Positions 1-7,400 of a stretch of DNA of 27,039 nucleotides are shown here, in pieces. Both the position numbers and the translations under genes were made by a program. The notes under the pieces were generated by a model. It saw nothing but the letters and a program-made list of their open reading frames with translations. It was not told the DNA's origin and searched no databases. The DNA comes from Treponema_I sp045616125 (lineage in GTDB: Bacteria > Spirochaetota > Spirochaetia > Treponematales > Treponemataceae). The first letter of the stretch is position 1, and each line of letters begins with the position of its first letter. The stretch lies in contig JAZLGC010000015.1 in assembly GCA_045616125.1 (NCBI GenBank), positions 1 through 27,039 of the forward strand, read 5' to 3'.

Positions 1-719
1 TAAACATTCAGGTTGACCACATTGAATACCTGAACTTCCAGCAGTCCGTACACCCGGATTACGACAGCCACGGTGTCCGTTTTGATGTCTACGTCCGGAA
101 CAGTGACCGGGTTATAGACCTGGAGATGCAGGCTGTTCATAAGACAGACCTGTTGAAGCGTGCCCGCTTCTATCAGGCCATGCTTGATATGGACCAGCTG
201 CAGCGTTCGCTTGACTATGATGCCCTCAAAGAGAGTTACGTAGTATTCATCTGTCTTGATGATCCGTTCGATACAGCACTTCCCCGCTACACGTTCAGGC
301 GTGTCTGCCAGGAACTGCAGGGCACTGACGCCGCAGCAGACAGCAGGTATGATGACAATTCACTCACCGTCTTTTATAATGCAGGTGCATGGGAAAGTTC
401 AGACGATGCAGACATCAAGTCATTTCTGCAGTACGTTAAAACAGCAACCCCAAGCAGCAGCCTGACCACTGATATAGAACGTGCAGTTCTGACTGCCAAA
501 CAACACGACCCCTGGAGACGGGAATTCATGTCACTGGAAATGAAGCTGCCGGAAGAACGCAAGGAAGGCTACGAGACTGGATACGCAGAAGGATTAGCAG
601 TTGCTGCTGAACAGCGGGCAAAAGATGAAGCTGAAATACGTTCTAAAGAATCCGAACTTGCGATACAGGCTGCTAAACTTGCACAATACGAAAAACTATA
701 TGGAAAACTTCCTCAATAG
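1..719 (+). CDS. Rpn-family PD-(D/E)XK nuclease / putative transposase, 3' part (5' end outside window)
   Basis: The open frame is already running at position 3 and stops with TAG at 717-719, so about 238 codons of the C-terminal part are visible and the start lies upstream. The segment GVRFDVYV followed some ten residues later by LEMQ matches the catalytic Asp and the E-x-Q variant of the PD-(D/E)XK core seen in Rpn (recombination-promoting nuclease) proteins; the Asp codon is at 84 and the Glu codon at 123. The C-terminus is a charged, Ala/Glu/Lys-rich stretch with a GYETGYAEG segment, also typical of the family. Known members are DNA endonucleases that raise recA-independent recombination and often occur in multiple copies per genome. 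An ATG at 126 exists but lies inside the active-site motif, so it is not the true start. A hairpin terminator follows. Confidence 0.8.
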   Translation, partial: NIQVDHIEYLNFQQSVHPDYDSHGVRFDVYVRNSDRVIDLEMQAVHKTDLLKRARFYQAMLDMDQLQRSLDYDALKESYVVFICLDDPFDTALPRYTFRRVCQELQGTDAAADSRYDDNSLTVFYNAGAWESSDDADIKSFLQYVKTATPSSSLTTDIERAVLTAKQHDPWRREFMSLEMKLPEERKEGYETGYAEGLAVAAEQRAKDEAEIRSKESELAIQAAKLAQYEKLYGKLPQ

Positions 720-732
720 CTGAACAGAATGC

Positions 733-764
733 CCCACGGATACTTATGCCGTGGGTAATTTTTT
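733..764 (+). terminator. Rho-independent terminator of the Rpn-family gene
   Basis: CCCACGG (733-739) and CCGTGGG (749-755) form a 7 bp GC-rich stem with a 9-base loop, followed by TAA and six T (759-764). It begins 14 bases after the stop codon of the nuclease gene and isolates it from the repressor-kinase operon. Confidence 0.85.
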
Positions 765-800
765 ACGTCCCTTTCCTGATAGCAGTACTGCCACCTTACC

Positions 801-829
801 TTTACACAGTTCTTTGCATGTGTTACACT
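801..829 (+). promoter_or_regulatory. Sigma-70-type promoter of the lacI-kinase operon
   Basis: TTTACA at 801-806 and TACACT at 824-829 are separated by exactly 17 bases. The predicted start near 836 lies inside the palindrome at 828-853, so a bound repressor would block initiation. This is a consensus match, not a mapped start. Confidence 0.6.
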
Positions 830-853
830 TTTGCGTGTACATACACGCAAAAG
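828..853. promoter_or_regulatory. LacI-type operator, near-perfect 26 bp palindrome
   Basis: CTTTTGCGTGTA (828-839) and TACACGCAAAAG (842-853) are exact reverse complements separated by CA. The palindrome overlaps the end of the -10 element and the predicted transcription start, the usual place for an autoregulatory LacI-family operator. Its 18-base core recurs with 15 of 18 identities at 7352-7369, in the same position relative to the araD promoter. Confidence 0.75.
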
Positions 854-866
854 GAAAAGTGTTCTC

Positions 867-1892
867 ATGACCATTAACGAAATTGCAGAAAAAGCTGGAG
901 TATCTATCGGAACCGTTGACCGGGTTATCCATAACCGCGGCCGCGTTGCAGAGGAAACCGTTCAGCGCATTCAGGCAATTATCGATGAATACGGATACAC
1001 CCCAAATCCCATAGCCCGTCAGTTAAAAAAGAAAAAGCCCTATGTTATCGGCATCGTTCTGCCATTACTTTCTTCAGAAAACGGCTACTGGCGCTTGATG
1101 TTTCAGGGAATGACGGCAGCCTGTGATAATCGTAATGTTTTTTCCATTCAGACCCGCCTTGTTGAATATAACCGGCATATAGTCGGCGACTGTTATACCC
1201 GCACTAAAGAACTTTTTTCCGGCGAAGAACCCGTTGATTCTCTGGTTATTGCTCCTGTTGTCCTGGAAGATATGCTCAAACTGATTCCTGAGCTCGCTTC
1301 CAGTAATATCCCCTATGTATTTGTAGATTCACCGTTACCGGATGGGAATCCGCTGGCAGTTGTAGCCCAGAAACCATATGAAGCAGGTCTTTGCGCCGGA
1401 CGACTCATGTCCATGCTGAAACCCCAGGGAAGCCGTTTTGCATCCATCATGCTTAGCCCGGCCTATAACCTGAAGGAACGGTCCCGTGGCTTTGCCTCGT
1501 ATTTTGCAGAAACAAATCCAGCCGTTTCTGTATCTGAACATGTCTGGTCAGGAACTGATCAAAACGCTCTGTTTGCTTTTCTGGATGACGTATTCTCATC
1601 AACCCCTCATATCGACGGTCTCTTTGTTCCTAACGATGCCGTGCCCTCAATCCCTGCCTGGCTTGTTTCCCGCAACCGCACCAAGGATTTTGCCCTTATC
1701 GGTTATGACCTGATAGACCAGAACAAAGCCTTACTGGAATCCGGCGACATAGACTGCATTATTTCCCAGTGTCCTACCCAGCAGGGTGAAGCTGCCATCA
1801 ATACGCTGTTCCGCAAATTCATCCTGCAGACCGAAATTGAATCTCAAATTGATATGCCAATAGAAATTTATATAAAGGAGAATCTGATATGA
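867..1892 (+). CDS. LacI-family transcriptional repressor (probable regulator of the pentose genes)
   Basis: A 341-residue protein with an N-terminal LacI helix-turn-helix (residues 1-55: MTINEIAEKAGVS, then VDRVIHNRGRV and the hinge helix around NPIARQLKKKK), followed by a periplasmic-binding-like effector domain (about 60-335) of the type that binds sugars. The frame extends to a TTG at 831, but that lies inside the operator; ATG 867 is preferred because AAGGA (851-855) precedes it and translation there begins exactly with the canonical HTH. It overlaps the downstream kinase by ATGA (1889-1892), so the two are translationally coupled. The palindrome at 828-853 suggests autoregulation, and the related site before araD suggests that gene is also a target. 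Effector identity (L-arabinose, L-ribulose or a phosphate ester) is inference. Confidence 0.88.
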   Translation: MTINEIAEKAGVSIGTVDRVIHNRGRVAEETVQRIQAIIDEYGYTPNPIARQLKKKKPYVIGIVLPLLSSENGYWRLMFQGMTAACDNRNVFSIQTRLVEYNRHIVGDCYTRTKELFSGEEPVDSLVIAPVVLEDMLKLIPELASSNIPYVFVDSPLPDGNPLAVVAQKPYEAGLCAGRLMSMLKPQGSRFASIMLSPAYNLKERSRGFASYFAETNPAVSVSEHVWSGTDQNALFAFLDDVFSSTPHIDGLFVPNDAVPSIPAWLVSRNRTKDFALIGYDLIDQNKALLESGDIDCIISQCPTQQGEAAINTLFRKFILQTEIESQIDMPIEIYIKENLI

Positions 1893-3496
1893 TTTTATCT
1901 GAAAAAGAGATTGCTGCCGAAATTGAGGCAGGAAAAGCTGCGCTGGGTATTGAATTCGGTTCAACCCGCATCAAGGCTGTCCTTATCGACAGCAAAATGG
2001 AACCTGTTGCTTCCGGTGCCTTTGACTGGGAAAACTCCCTGGTTGACGGTGTATGGACCTATTCCCTGGATGAAATCCATACCGGACTTACTACCTGTTA
2101 CGCAGAAATGAAAAAAGACGTACAGGCAAAATACGGCGTAACCCTTAAAAAACTGGGTGCCCTGGGTATCAGTGCCATGATGCACGGCTACATGGCGTTT
2201 GACAAAGCAGGAACACTGCTTGTTCCATTCCGCACCTGGCGTAACACCATTACCGGTGAAGCTTCTGCAAAACTTTCTGCCCTGTTCAACTACCCTATTC
2301 CTGAACGCTGGAGTATTTCCCACCTGTATCAGGCAATGCTGAAAAAAGAACCACACGTAAAAGACATTGATTACGTTGCTACCCTTGATGCCTACATCCA
2401 CTGGCAGCTGACCGGTAAAAAAGTTACCGGTGTCGGCGATGCTTCCGGTATGTTCCCCATCGATATTGCAACAAAAGACTACAACGCTTCTATGGTTGCC
2501 AAATTTGATGAACTGGTTGCCAAAGACGGCTACAGCTGGAAACTGACTGACATCTTCCCGAAAGTTCTCTGTGCAGGCGAAGATGCCGGTACCCTGACTG
2601 CAGAAGGTGCAAAACTGCTGGACCCAGCCGGAGATCTGGAAGCCGGATGTCCACTGGCTCCATCAGAAGGTGATGCCGGAACCGGTATGGTTGCTACCAA
2701 CGCAGTTGCTCCAAGAACCGGTAACGTTTCTGCCGGTACTTCTGTATTTGCCATGGTTGTTCTTGAAAAAGACCTGTCTGCTGCTTACAACGGAAAAATT
2801 GACCTGGTAACCACCCCAAGCGGTGCCCTTACTGCCATGGCTCATGCCAACAACTGTACCGGCGAATACGACAACTGGATCCGCCTGTTCGGTTCTGCCA
2901 TTGAAGCCTGCGGTTTCAGCATTTCAAAAGGCCAGCTGTACGATACCCTGCTGGGTCTTGCCCTGAAAGGCGACAAAGACTGCGGTGGTCTTATTCCTTA
3001 CAACTACATTTCCGGCGAAAGCATGACTGAAATCAACGAAGGTCGCCCACTGTTCGTTCGCGAACAGAATGCAACCTTTACTCTGGCTAACTTTATGCGT
3101 GCCCAGCTGTTTACCGCACTTGGTGCCCTCCGCACCGGTATGGACATTCTGTTTGACAAGGAAAACGTTAAGATTGACAGCCTGACCGGTCACGGCGGAT
3201 TCTTCAAGACTGCTGACGTTGGTCTTACCGTTATGTCAGCTGCCATGCACACCCCTATTTCTGCACTGGAAACAGCCGGTGAAGGTGGTCCTTGGGGTAT
3301 GGCTGTTCTTGCTTCGTACATGATCAACGGTAAAGGACGCAAACTGGAAGACTTCCTGAACCAGGACGTATTTGCCAGCGCAAAAGCCCGCACCGTTACT
3401 GCCAGCAAAGAAGACTGCGAAGGTTTCAACGCATTCTTTGAACGCTACACCAAAGGCCTGCCGGTAGAAAAAGCCGCCATCGCCAACGTAAAATAA
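1889..3496 (+). CDS. FGGY-family carbohydrate kinase, probable L-ribulokinase (AraB-like)
   Basis: A 535-residue FGGY kinase with the two actin-like domains of the family. Visible motifs: N-terminal phosphate-1 loop GIEFGSTRIKAVLID (about 20-34), a substrate segment MMHGYMAFD with FRTWRN, probable catalytic Asp262 in EGDAGTG, phosphate-2 loop GNVSAGTS (278-285), and adenosine motifs GHGGFF (434 on) and GEGGPWG (about 464-470). It belongs to the branch found in arabinose operons of gut Bacteroides rather than the classical E. coli AraB type, as I recall that subfamily. With AraD nearby, the most coherent reaction is ATP-dependent phosphorylation of L-ribulose to L-ribulose 5-phosphate in the cytoplasm. 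D-xylulose or another ketopentose cannot be excluded. The start overlaps the repressor stop, with AAAGGAG (1874-1880) eight bases upstream. Confidence 0.78.
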   Translation: MILSEKEIAAEIEAGKAALGIEFGSTRIKAVLIDSKMEPVASGAFDWENSLVDGVWTYSLDEIHTGLTTCYAEMKKDVQAKYGVTLKKLGALGISAMMHGYMAFDKAGTLLVPFRTWRNTITGEASAKLSALFNYPIPERWSISHLYQAMLKKEPHVKDIDYVATLDAYIHWQLTGKKVTGVGDASGMFPIDIATKDYNASMVAKFDELVAKDGYSWKLTDIFPKVLCAGEDAGTLTAEGAKLLDPAGDLEAGCPLAPSEGDAGTGMVATNAVAPRTGNVSAGTSVFAMVVLEKDLSAAYNGKIDLVTTPSGALTAMAHANNCTGEYDNWIRLFGSAIEACGFSISKGQLYDTLLGLALKGDKDCGGLIPYNYISGESMTEINEGRPLFVREQNATFTLANFMRAQLFTALGALRTGMDILFDKENVKIDSLTGHGGFFKTADVGLTVMSAAMHTPISALETAGEGGPWGMAVLASYMINGKGRKLEDFLNQDVFASAKARTVTASKEDCEGFNAFFERYTKGLPVEKAAIANVK

Positions 3497-3502
3497 ACAG
3501 AT

Positions 3503-3620
3503 AATAAGAGGCTGTCCAGAATACTGTGTATGTCGTCATCCCGAACTTGATTCGGGATCCCTACAGAGATGCTGAATCAAGTTCAGCATGACAGAAAATT
3601 GGATAACCTCTTATTTTTTT
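3503..3620 (+). terminator. Possible terminator after the kinase, with a dispersed repeat in its loop
   Basis: AATAAGAGG (3503-3511) and CCTCTTATT (3607-3615) are exact inverted repeats, the second running into a T tract to 3620. The intervening sequence holds the palindromic repeat at 3535-3592. The distal arm overlaps the last codons and stop of the convergent gtrA-like gene. The stem could be an original terminator split by the repeat; the long loop makes function uncertain. Confidence 0.4.
3535..3592. repeat. Dispersed palindromic repeat, copy 1 (REP/MITE-like)
   Basis: A 58 bp element bounded by GTCAT and ATGAC. It holds two hairpins: CCCGAA/TTCGGG (3540-3545, 3551-3556) and GCTGAA/TTCAGC (3571-3576, 3582-3587). 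The inner sequences GAACTTGATTC and GAATCAAGTTC are exact reverse complements, so the entire element is palindromic. A second copy with the same layout lies at 23845-23907. There is no coding capacity; mobilisation in trans is inferred from structure only. Confidence 0.8.
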
Positions 3621-4015
3621 GCCGTATCAATGCTGCCACGGAATACAAAAAACCGGTCGTACAGGTATTCCAGCACAAAGTTGGCCAGCATATTCAGGGC
3701 CGTTACCAGATATTCATTCCACAGCAGGGTTTCTGCCTGATAATTACCAATCCAGGTAGAAGCCGGCGTAAATACCAGATAAAAGGCCGCTACTTTCAGC
3801 ATGGCCACCGGCACATTATTGGCCGACTGGAAGGTAAACTTCCGGTTCAAGGTAAAATTCCACAGAACCGAAAGAGTCAGAGCAATCAGATAACAGGGCC
3901 AGTAAGGCCATTTAATCAGTTCATTCAGCAGGCTGAAGGCAATAATTTCAATACCGCCAGCTGATACAGAAAAGAACGTAAACTTCAAGGTTCTCAGCAA
4001 TTCATTATTTTTCAT
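3611..4015 (-). CDS. GtrA-like family membrane protein
   Basis: A 134-residue protein with four predicted transmembrane segments and the family-typical motif WNFTLNRKFTF in the middle, matching the GtrA-like family (PF04138). Members are small membrane proteins linked to export or flipping of lipid-linked sugars for cell-surface polysaccharides; the precise substrate is usually unknown. GGAG lies seven bases before the ATG. It starts 33 bases after the ECF T-component stop on the same strand with no terminator between, so it may be transcribed with that transporter, although no functional link is obvious. Its stop codon falls in the inverted-repeat arm shared with the convergent kinase gene. 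Confidence 0.75.
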   Translation of the reverse strand: MKNNELLRTLKFTFFSVSAGGIEIIAFSLLNELIKWPYWPCYLIALTLSVLWNFTLNRKFTFQSANNVPVAMLKVAAFYLVFTPASTWIGNYQAETLLWNEYLVTALNMLANFVLEYLYDRFFVFRGSIDTAKK

Positions 4016-4048
4016 GTGACTGCTCCATTTTTTATCTTTTTATGTTTT

Positions 4049-4882
4049 TCACACAAAAGGATTCCAGAAACGTTCGCCATCCCAAAAGGTCACGATCAGG
4101 CTGAAGGCCAGCAGGGCAACGCCCAGCGCCAAAGCACACCAATCCTTCCGCGTAAATGGCCGTTCCACATACCAGGTCCGTTTTTTATTCTTACCAAACC
4201 CCCGCAGTTCCATGGCATTTGAAATTACATCAATGCGGGCAAGAGATGATAATATCAGCGGAAGTAGAATATTCACGGAATTCTTCAGCCTGTTATGCAG
4301 TTTTTCACTTTTCCCCAGTTCCACACCACGAGCCTGCTGTGCCTGACTGATATTGTGATAATCCCGCTGAATATCCGGGATGTAGCGGAGGGCAATACTC
4401 ACTGCATACCCAATGCGGTAAGAAACTCCGATCTTATTCAGACTGGCCGCAAACTCACTGGGATTAGTAGCCGATATAAACAGAATTGCCACAGGCAAAG
4501 CTACAAAATACTTCATGGAAATATTCAGGTGATAAAACAACTGCTCCGCCGTCACTTCATACCGCCAGAACAGGTGACACAGAACATGATGTGTTCCGTA
4601 CAGCTTGGTTCCCTGCTGCGGGTCAAAGATGAATATAAAGATGTTGTTCAGCAGAAGGAAAACCAGCATGAACACCATCATAAAACGTACTTCCTTCAGC
4701 TTGATGTGGCTTAATTTGAAAAAGAGGAAACTGCAGACCATAAGGACCACAAGAACACGGGTATCGTAAGTAACCATGCCGGCAAAGGTAAACAGCAGGA
4801 AAAATGCCAGTTTTGTCGTTCCGGTCAAATCATGAACAATACTCTGTCGGGGCAGATAGTTTAAAACGGTTTTTGCAGCCAT
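4049..4882 (-). CDS. ecfT: ECF transporter T component (EcfT, energy-coupling transmembrane protein)
   Basis: A 277-residue integral membrane protein with the CbiQ/EcfT fold. Hydrophobic segments occupy roughly 25-130 and 145-185, with a final one near 250-268. The two coupling-helix X-R-G signatures that grip the ATPases are visible as QQARG (in SQAQQARGVELG) and ELRG (in NAMELRGFG), separated by about 40 residues as in the family. Its ATG overlaps the upstream ATPase stop as TAATG, so translation is coupled. Together with the ATPase and S component it would form a group-I-like ECF importer complex in the inner membrane. Confidence 0.88.
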   Translation of the reverse strand: MAAKTVLNYLPRQSIVHDLTGTTKLAFFLLFTFAGMVTYDTRVLVVLMVCSFLFFKLSHIKLKEVRFMMVFMLVFLLLNNIFIFIFDPQQGTKLYGTHHVLCHLFWRYEVTAEQLFYHLNISMKYFVALPVAILFISATNPSEFAASLNKIGVSYRIGYAVSIALRYIPDIQRDYHNISQAQQARGVELGKSEKLHNRLKNSVNILLPLILSSLARIDVISNAMELRGFGKNKKRTWYVERPFTRKDWCALALGVALLAFSLIVTFWDGERFWNPFV

Positions 4883-6615
4883 TATGCTTCTGCCTCCCTC
4901 TTAGATCGTTCATATCCTATAAAACAGTCTACAAACTCCACCCGCCGGTTTTCTTCTATGCCGCAGCGGTCAGCCAGGGTAAACAGACTTGTCTCTTTAA
5001 GGGCTGCCTTCGTAATTAATTCTTCATTACACAGTACGGCGGCACTGGTAGTATCCGCCAGCAGGTGACCGTTACTGAACGCTATGGCTCTGGGTGTGTA
5101 CTCCAGCATCAGGTGCATGTCGTGGGTAATCATCAGAATGGTTACGCCTTTACGGTTCAGTTCGCACAGAAACTCCATAATTTCCGTATACCGGCGGTAA
5201 TCCTGGCCGGCAGTAGGTTCATCCAGAATGATCAGTTCACAGCCCATTACCAGAATACTGGCAATGGTAACCCGTTTTTTCTGGCCGAAACTCAAGGCAG
5301 AAATAGGCCAGTTCCGGAATTTATACAGACCGCAGATTTTCAACGTATCTTCTACCCGCTGCCGGATTTCTTCTTCACTCAACCCGCTTTTTTCCAGACT
5401 TAGGGCAACCTCATCATAAATCATGGTCTTGCTGATCATCTGGTTCGGGTTCTGCATAACATACCCGATACGTTTTGCCCGTTCCCTGATACTGTCGCCG
5501 GTGATATCGTGACCATCAATCAACAACTGTCCGCTGTCAGCTGTTTCAAATCCACAAATCAGCTTTGCCAGCGTTGATTTTCCGGCACCATTCCGTCCGA
5601 CAATACTGACCATTTCACCTCGGGCAATACTGAAGCTGACATGTTCCAGTGTCCGTAATCCTTTTTCGTAACCAAAACATAAATCCCTGACTTCTAAAAA
5701 CGGTGTTGTTTTCCTATCCGTTTTTCGCTCCGGTTGTGACGTAAACCATTTCTGTACCCGCTGTCTGTTTTCATCATCCAGGGTAATGGTATCAATATGT
5801 GCCGGTTTCATGCCAGCTACTACCGGTACCCCTGCATATTTTAATGCTGTTATATATAAAGGTTCCCTGATCCCGTTATCCTGCAGAATATTTCCTGCAA
5901 GCAGTTCATCAGGTGTTGTATCCACAATAATCTGACCTTCAGCAATCAGTACAACACGGTCTACAGAGCGCCACAGTACATCTTCCAGACGGTGTTCCAC
6001 AATTATCACCGTAGTGTCACTCTGCTGCTGAATATCATCAATAAGTTCAATAACCTGTTTTCCCGTGGCAGGATCCAGGTTTGCCAGCGGTTCATCAAAA
6101 AGAAGTACCTTAACGTCATCTACCATAACGCCGGCAAGACTGACCCGCTGTTTCTGACCTCCCGAAAGTTCATGGGGGGCTTTTTCAAGTAACGGTACCA
6201 CGCCAACGGTACCCGCTACCTTTTCCGTTATTTCATGCATCTGCTTTTGGTCTACGCAATCGTTTTCCAATGCAAATGCAATATCTTCTGCAACCGTCAG
6301 ACCAATAAACTGACCGTCCGGATCCTGCAGAACTGTTCCCACACTGTGACTTAGTTCAAAAATACTTGATTCAGAGGCTTTCACCCCGTTTATCGTCAGT
6401 TCACCCGTACAAGTTCCCGGATAACTGAAAGGCACCAGACCATTTATGCAGTTTGAAAGTGTACTTTTACCACTGCCTGAGGGACCTGCAATCAAAACCC
6501 GTTCACCGGGATAAATATTTAGATTGATGTTGGTTAGGGTAGGGCGTTTCTGTGCCCGATATTGAAAGGAAAAATCTTTGAAGGAAATTATTGGAGTAGG
6601 GAAATCCGTAAGCAA
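4882..6615 (-). CDS. ECF transporter double ATPase (EcfA1-EcfA2 fusion)
   Basis: A 577-residue protein with two complete ABC ATPase domains in tandem. Domain 1: Walker A GPSGSGKST (44-52), signature LSGGQKQR, Walker B LLFDEP. Domain 2: Walker A GRNGAGKST (340-348), a degenerate signature LSFGQKKR, Walker B LIILDEP. Fused EcfA1/A2 proteins of the YkoD/MtsU type normally sit with one S and one T component, as here. The start must be TTG 6615, because an in-frame TAA lies three codons upstream and there is no early ATG; translation begins just before the conserved PIISFKDFSFQY strand. Only a poor AGG-type ribosome site precedes it, so its level may depend on the hairpin at 6624-6654 and on upstream translation. 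Confidence 0.87.
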   Translation of the reverse strand: MLTDFPTPIISFKDFSFQYRAQKRPTLTNINLNIYPGERVLIAGPSGSGKSTLSNCINGLVPFSYPGTCTGELTINGVKASESSIFELSHSVGTVLQDPDGQFIGLTVAEDIAFALENDCVDQKQMHEITEKVAGTVGVVPLLEKAPHELSGGQKQRVSLAGVMVDDVKVLLFDEPLANLDPATGKQVIELIDDIQQQSDTTVIIVEHRLEDVLWRSVDRVVLIAEGQIIVDTTPDELLAGNILQDNGIREPLYITALKYAGVPVVAGMKPAHIDTITLDDENRQRVQKWFTSQPERKTDRKTTPFLEVRDLCFGYEKGLRTLEHVSFSIARGEMVSIVGRNGAGKSTLAKLICGFETADSGQLLIDGHDITGDSIRERAKRIGYVMQNPNQMISKTMIYDEVALSLEKSGLSEEEIRQRVEDTLKICGLYKFRNWPISALSFGQKKRVTIASILVMGCELIILDEPTAGQDYRRYTEIMEFLCELNRKGVTILMITHDMHLMLEYTPRAIAFSNGHLLADTTSAAVLCNEELITKAALKETSLFTLADRCGIEENRRVEFVDCFIGYERSKREAEA

Positions 6616-6623
6616 CCTGCTTT

Positions 6624-6654
6624 AAGGTTCCCTTCGAATACCTCAGGGAACCTT
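6624..6654 (-). other. Intergenic mRNA hairpin between S component and ATPase genes
   Basis: AAGGTTCCCT (6624-6633) and AGGGAACCTT (6645-6654) are perfect 10 bp inverted repeats with an 11-base loop, placed between the S-component stop (6661) and the TTG start of the ATPase (6615). No T tract follows on the minus strand, so it is more likely a stabilising or translation-modulating hairpin than a terminator. Confidence 0.65.
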
Positions 6655-6660
6655 GTCAAA

Positions 6661-7212
6661 TTAGTCTTCTGTATCCAGTGAGCCTTTCTTGGCAATGGTT
6701 TTTGCATACGCAAATGCCAGAAGACCACCAATGATAACGGTAGTAAGAATATTTGCAAGAGCTGCCATTCCACCCTGTGCAAATACTTTGTTTGCAGGTT
6801 CTGCATACATAAGAATATCAAGACCAGGAGCAATTACCAGCCAAGCTGCCAGATGAGCAATAACATTTGAAACTACAAACCAGCACAGACCTTTTCCGTT
6901 AAATTCACCATCTTCAAGACCAATTTTCTTGCTGAACAGACCTGCAACAATACCAACAACAGTAGAAGCAATAACCCAGCTCCACCATGGTGCGCCACCC
7001 CAACTCAGGTCGATAAGAGTATGACCGATAAAGCCGATAAGGGCACCTGCAACCGGACCATACAGAGCTGCCAGAAGACCAAGAACAGCATACTGAACAC
7101 TGATATTGGTATTAGGAATACCACTTGGAATTGCTACAAAGCGGCCCAGAACAAAGAACAGTGCAGCGCCGATACCAATGGCTACTACTGTTTTAATTGA
7201 CATCTTTTTCAT
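6661..7212 (-). CDS. ECF transporter S component, UPF0397/COG4720-type substrate-binding membrane protein
   Basis: A 183-residue membrane protein with about five or six hydrophobic segments. Recognisable family features are KTVVAIGIGAALFFVLGRFVAIPSGIPNT at the N-terminus (quoted in pieces: VVAIGIGAALFFVLGR, then IPNTNI), FGPVAG-like LYGPVAGALIGFIGH, and the PWWSWVIAS segment, all characteristic of the UPF0397 group. Members are S components that capture a vitamin-like or small substrate; riboflavin, thiamine-related compounds and methionine have been proposed for related groups, and the sequence does not decide. GGAGGA (7218-7223) lies five bases before ATG 7212, which is preferred over ATG 7203. 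First gene of the ECF operon, driven by a promoter overlapping that of araD. Confidence 0.8.
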   Translation of the reverse strand: MKKMSIKTVVAIGIGAALFFVLGRFVAIPSGIPNTNISVQYAVLGLLAALYGPVAGALIGFIGHTLIDLSWGGAPWWSWVIASTVVGIVAGLFSKKIGLEDGEFNGKGLCWFVVSNVIAHLAAWLVIAPGLDILMYAEPANKVFAQGGMAALANILTTVIIGGLLAFAYAKTIAKKGSLDTED

Positions 7213-7295
7213 TAGAATCCTCCGAAGTCAAATAAATACATGTACAATAATACTCTTAATGTATCGGACTTGCACACTGGTGCTGATAGCACTTT
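7213..7295 (-). promoter_or_regulatory. Structured 5' leader of the ECF operon, possible cis-regulatory RNA
   Basis: The predicted leader of about 83 bases can form GTGC/GCAC around TATCA, then a two-part stem AAGTC/GACTT enclosing ATACAT/ATGTAT. A competing pairing TCCGA/TCGGA would cover the ribosome-binding GGAGGA. I do not recognise a named riboswitch class. Alternative pairings over the ribosome site are suggestive only. Confidence 0.35.
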
Positions 7296-7301
7296 CTTCA
7301 A

Positions 7302-7330
7302 ATCCTAACACGATATCCTGCATTGTGTAA
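7302..7330 (-). promoter_or_regulatory. Promoter of the ECF transporter operon
   Basis: Read on the minus strand, TTACAC (7325-7330) and TAGGAT (7302-7307) are 17 bases apart. The -35 hexamer overlaps the -35 of the divergent araD promoter (7323-7328), so the two promoters probably compete for polymerase. Confidence 0.45.
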
Positions 7331-7351
7331 AAAGGGGTACTGTGTTAGAAT
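7323..7351 (+). promoter_or_regulatory. Promoter of araD
   Basis: TTGTGT (7323-7328) and TAGAAT (7346-7351) are separated by 17 bases. The LacI-type operator starts at the next base, giving the same promoter-operator geometry as in front of the repressor gene. Confidence 0.55.
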
Positions 7352-7369
7352 TGCGTTAACGTACACGCA
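7352..7369. promoter_or_regulatory. Second LacI-type operator, upstream of araD
   Basis: TGCGTTAACGTACACGCA matches the core of the 828-853 palindrome at 15 of 18 positions, including the full right arm TACACGCA and the left TGCGT. It directly follows the -10 element of the araD promoter. This ties araD to the repressor encoded about 6 kb away. Confidence 0.7.
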
Positions 7370-7400
7370 CATAATTCTGTGTCCATGTCAGGAGATAAAA

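Noticed and set aside
782..791. Palindrome GCAGTACTGC upstream of the lacI-kinase promoter
   Set aside because: Short, found once, upstream of the -35 and without similarity to the operator; likely chance.
831..866. Extended N-terminus of the LacI-type repressor from TTG 831
   Set aside because: These codons are the operator palindrome itself and precede the canonical helix-turn-helix start; ATG 867 has a ribosome site.
1961..2401. Minus-strand open frame inside the kinase gene
   Set aside because: Antisense shadow; the plus-strand frame has clear FGGY motifs.
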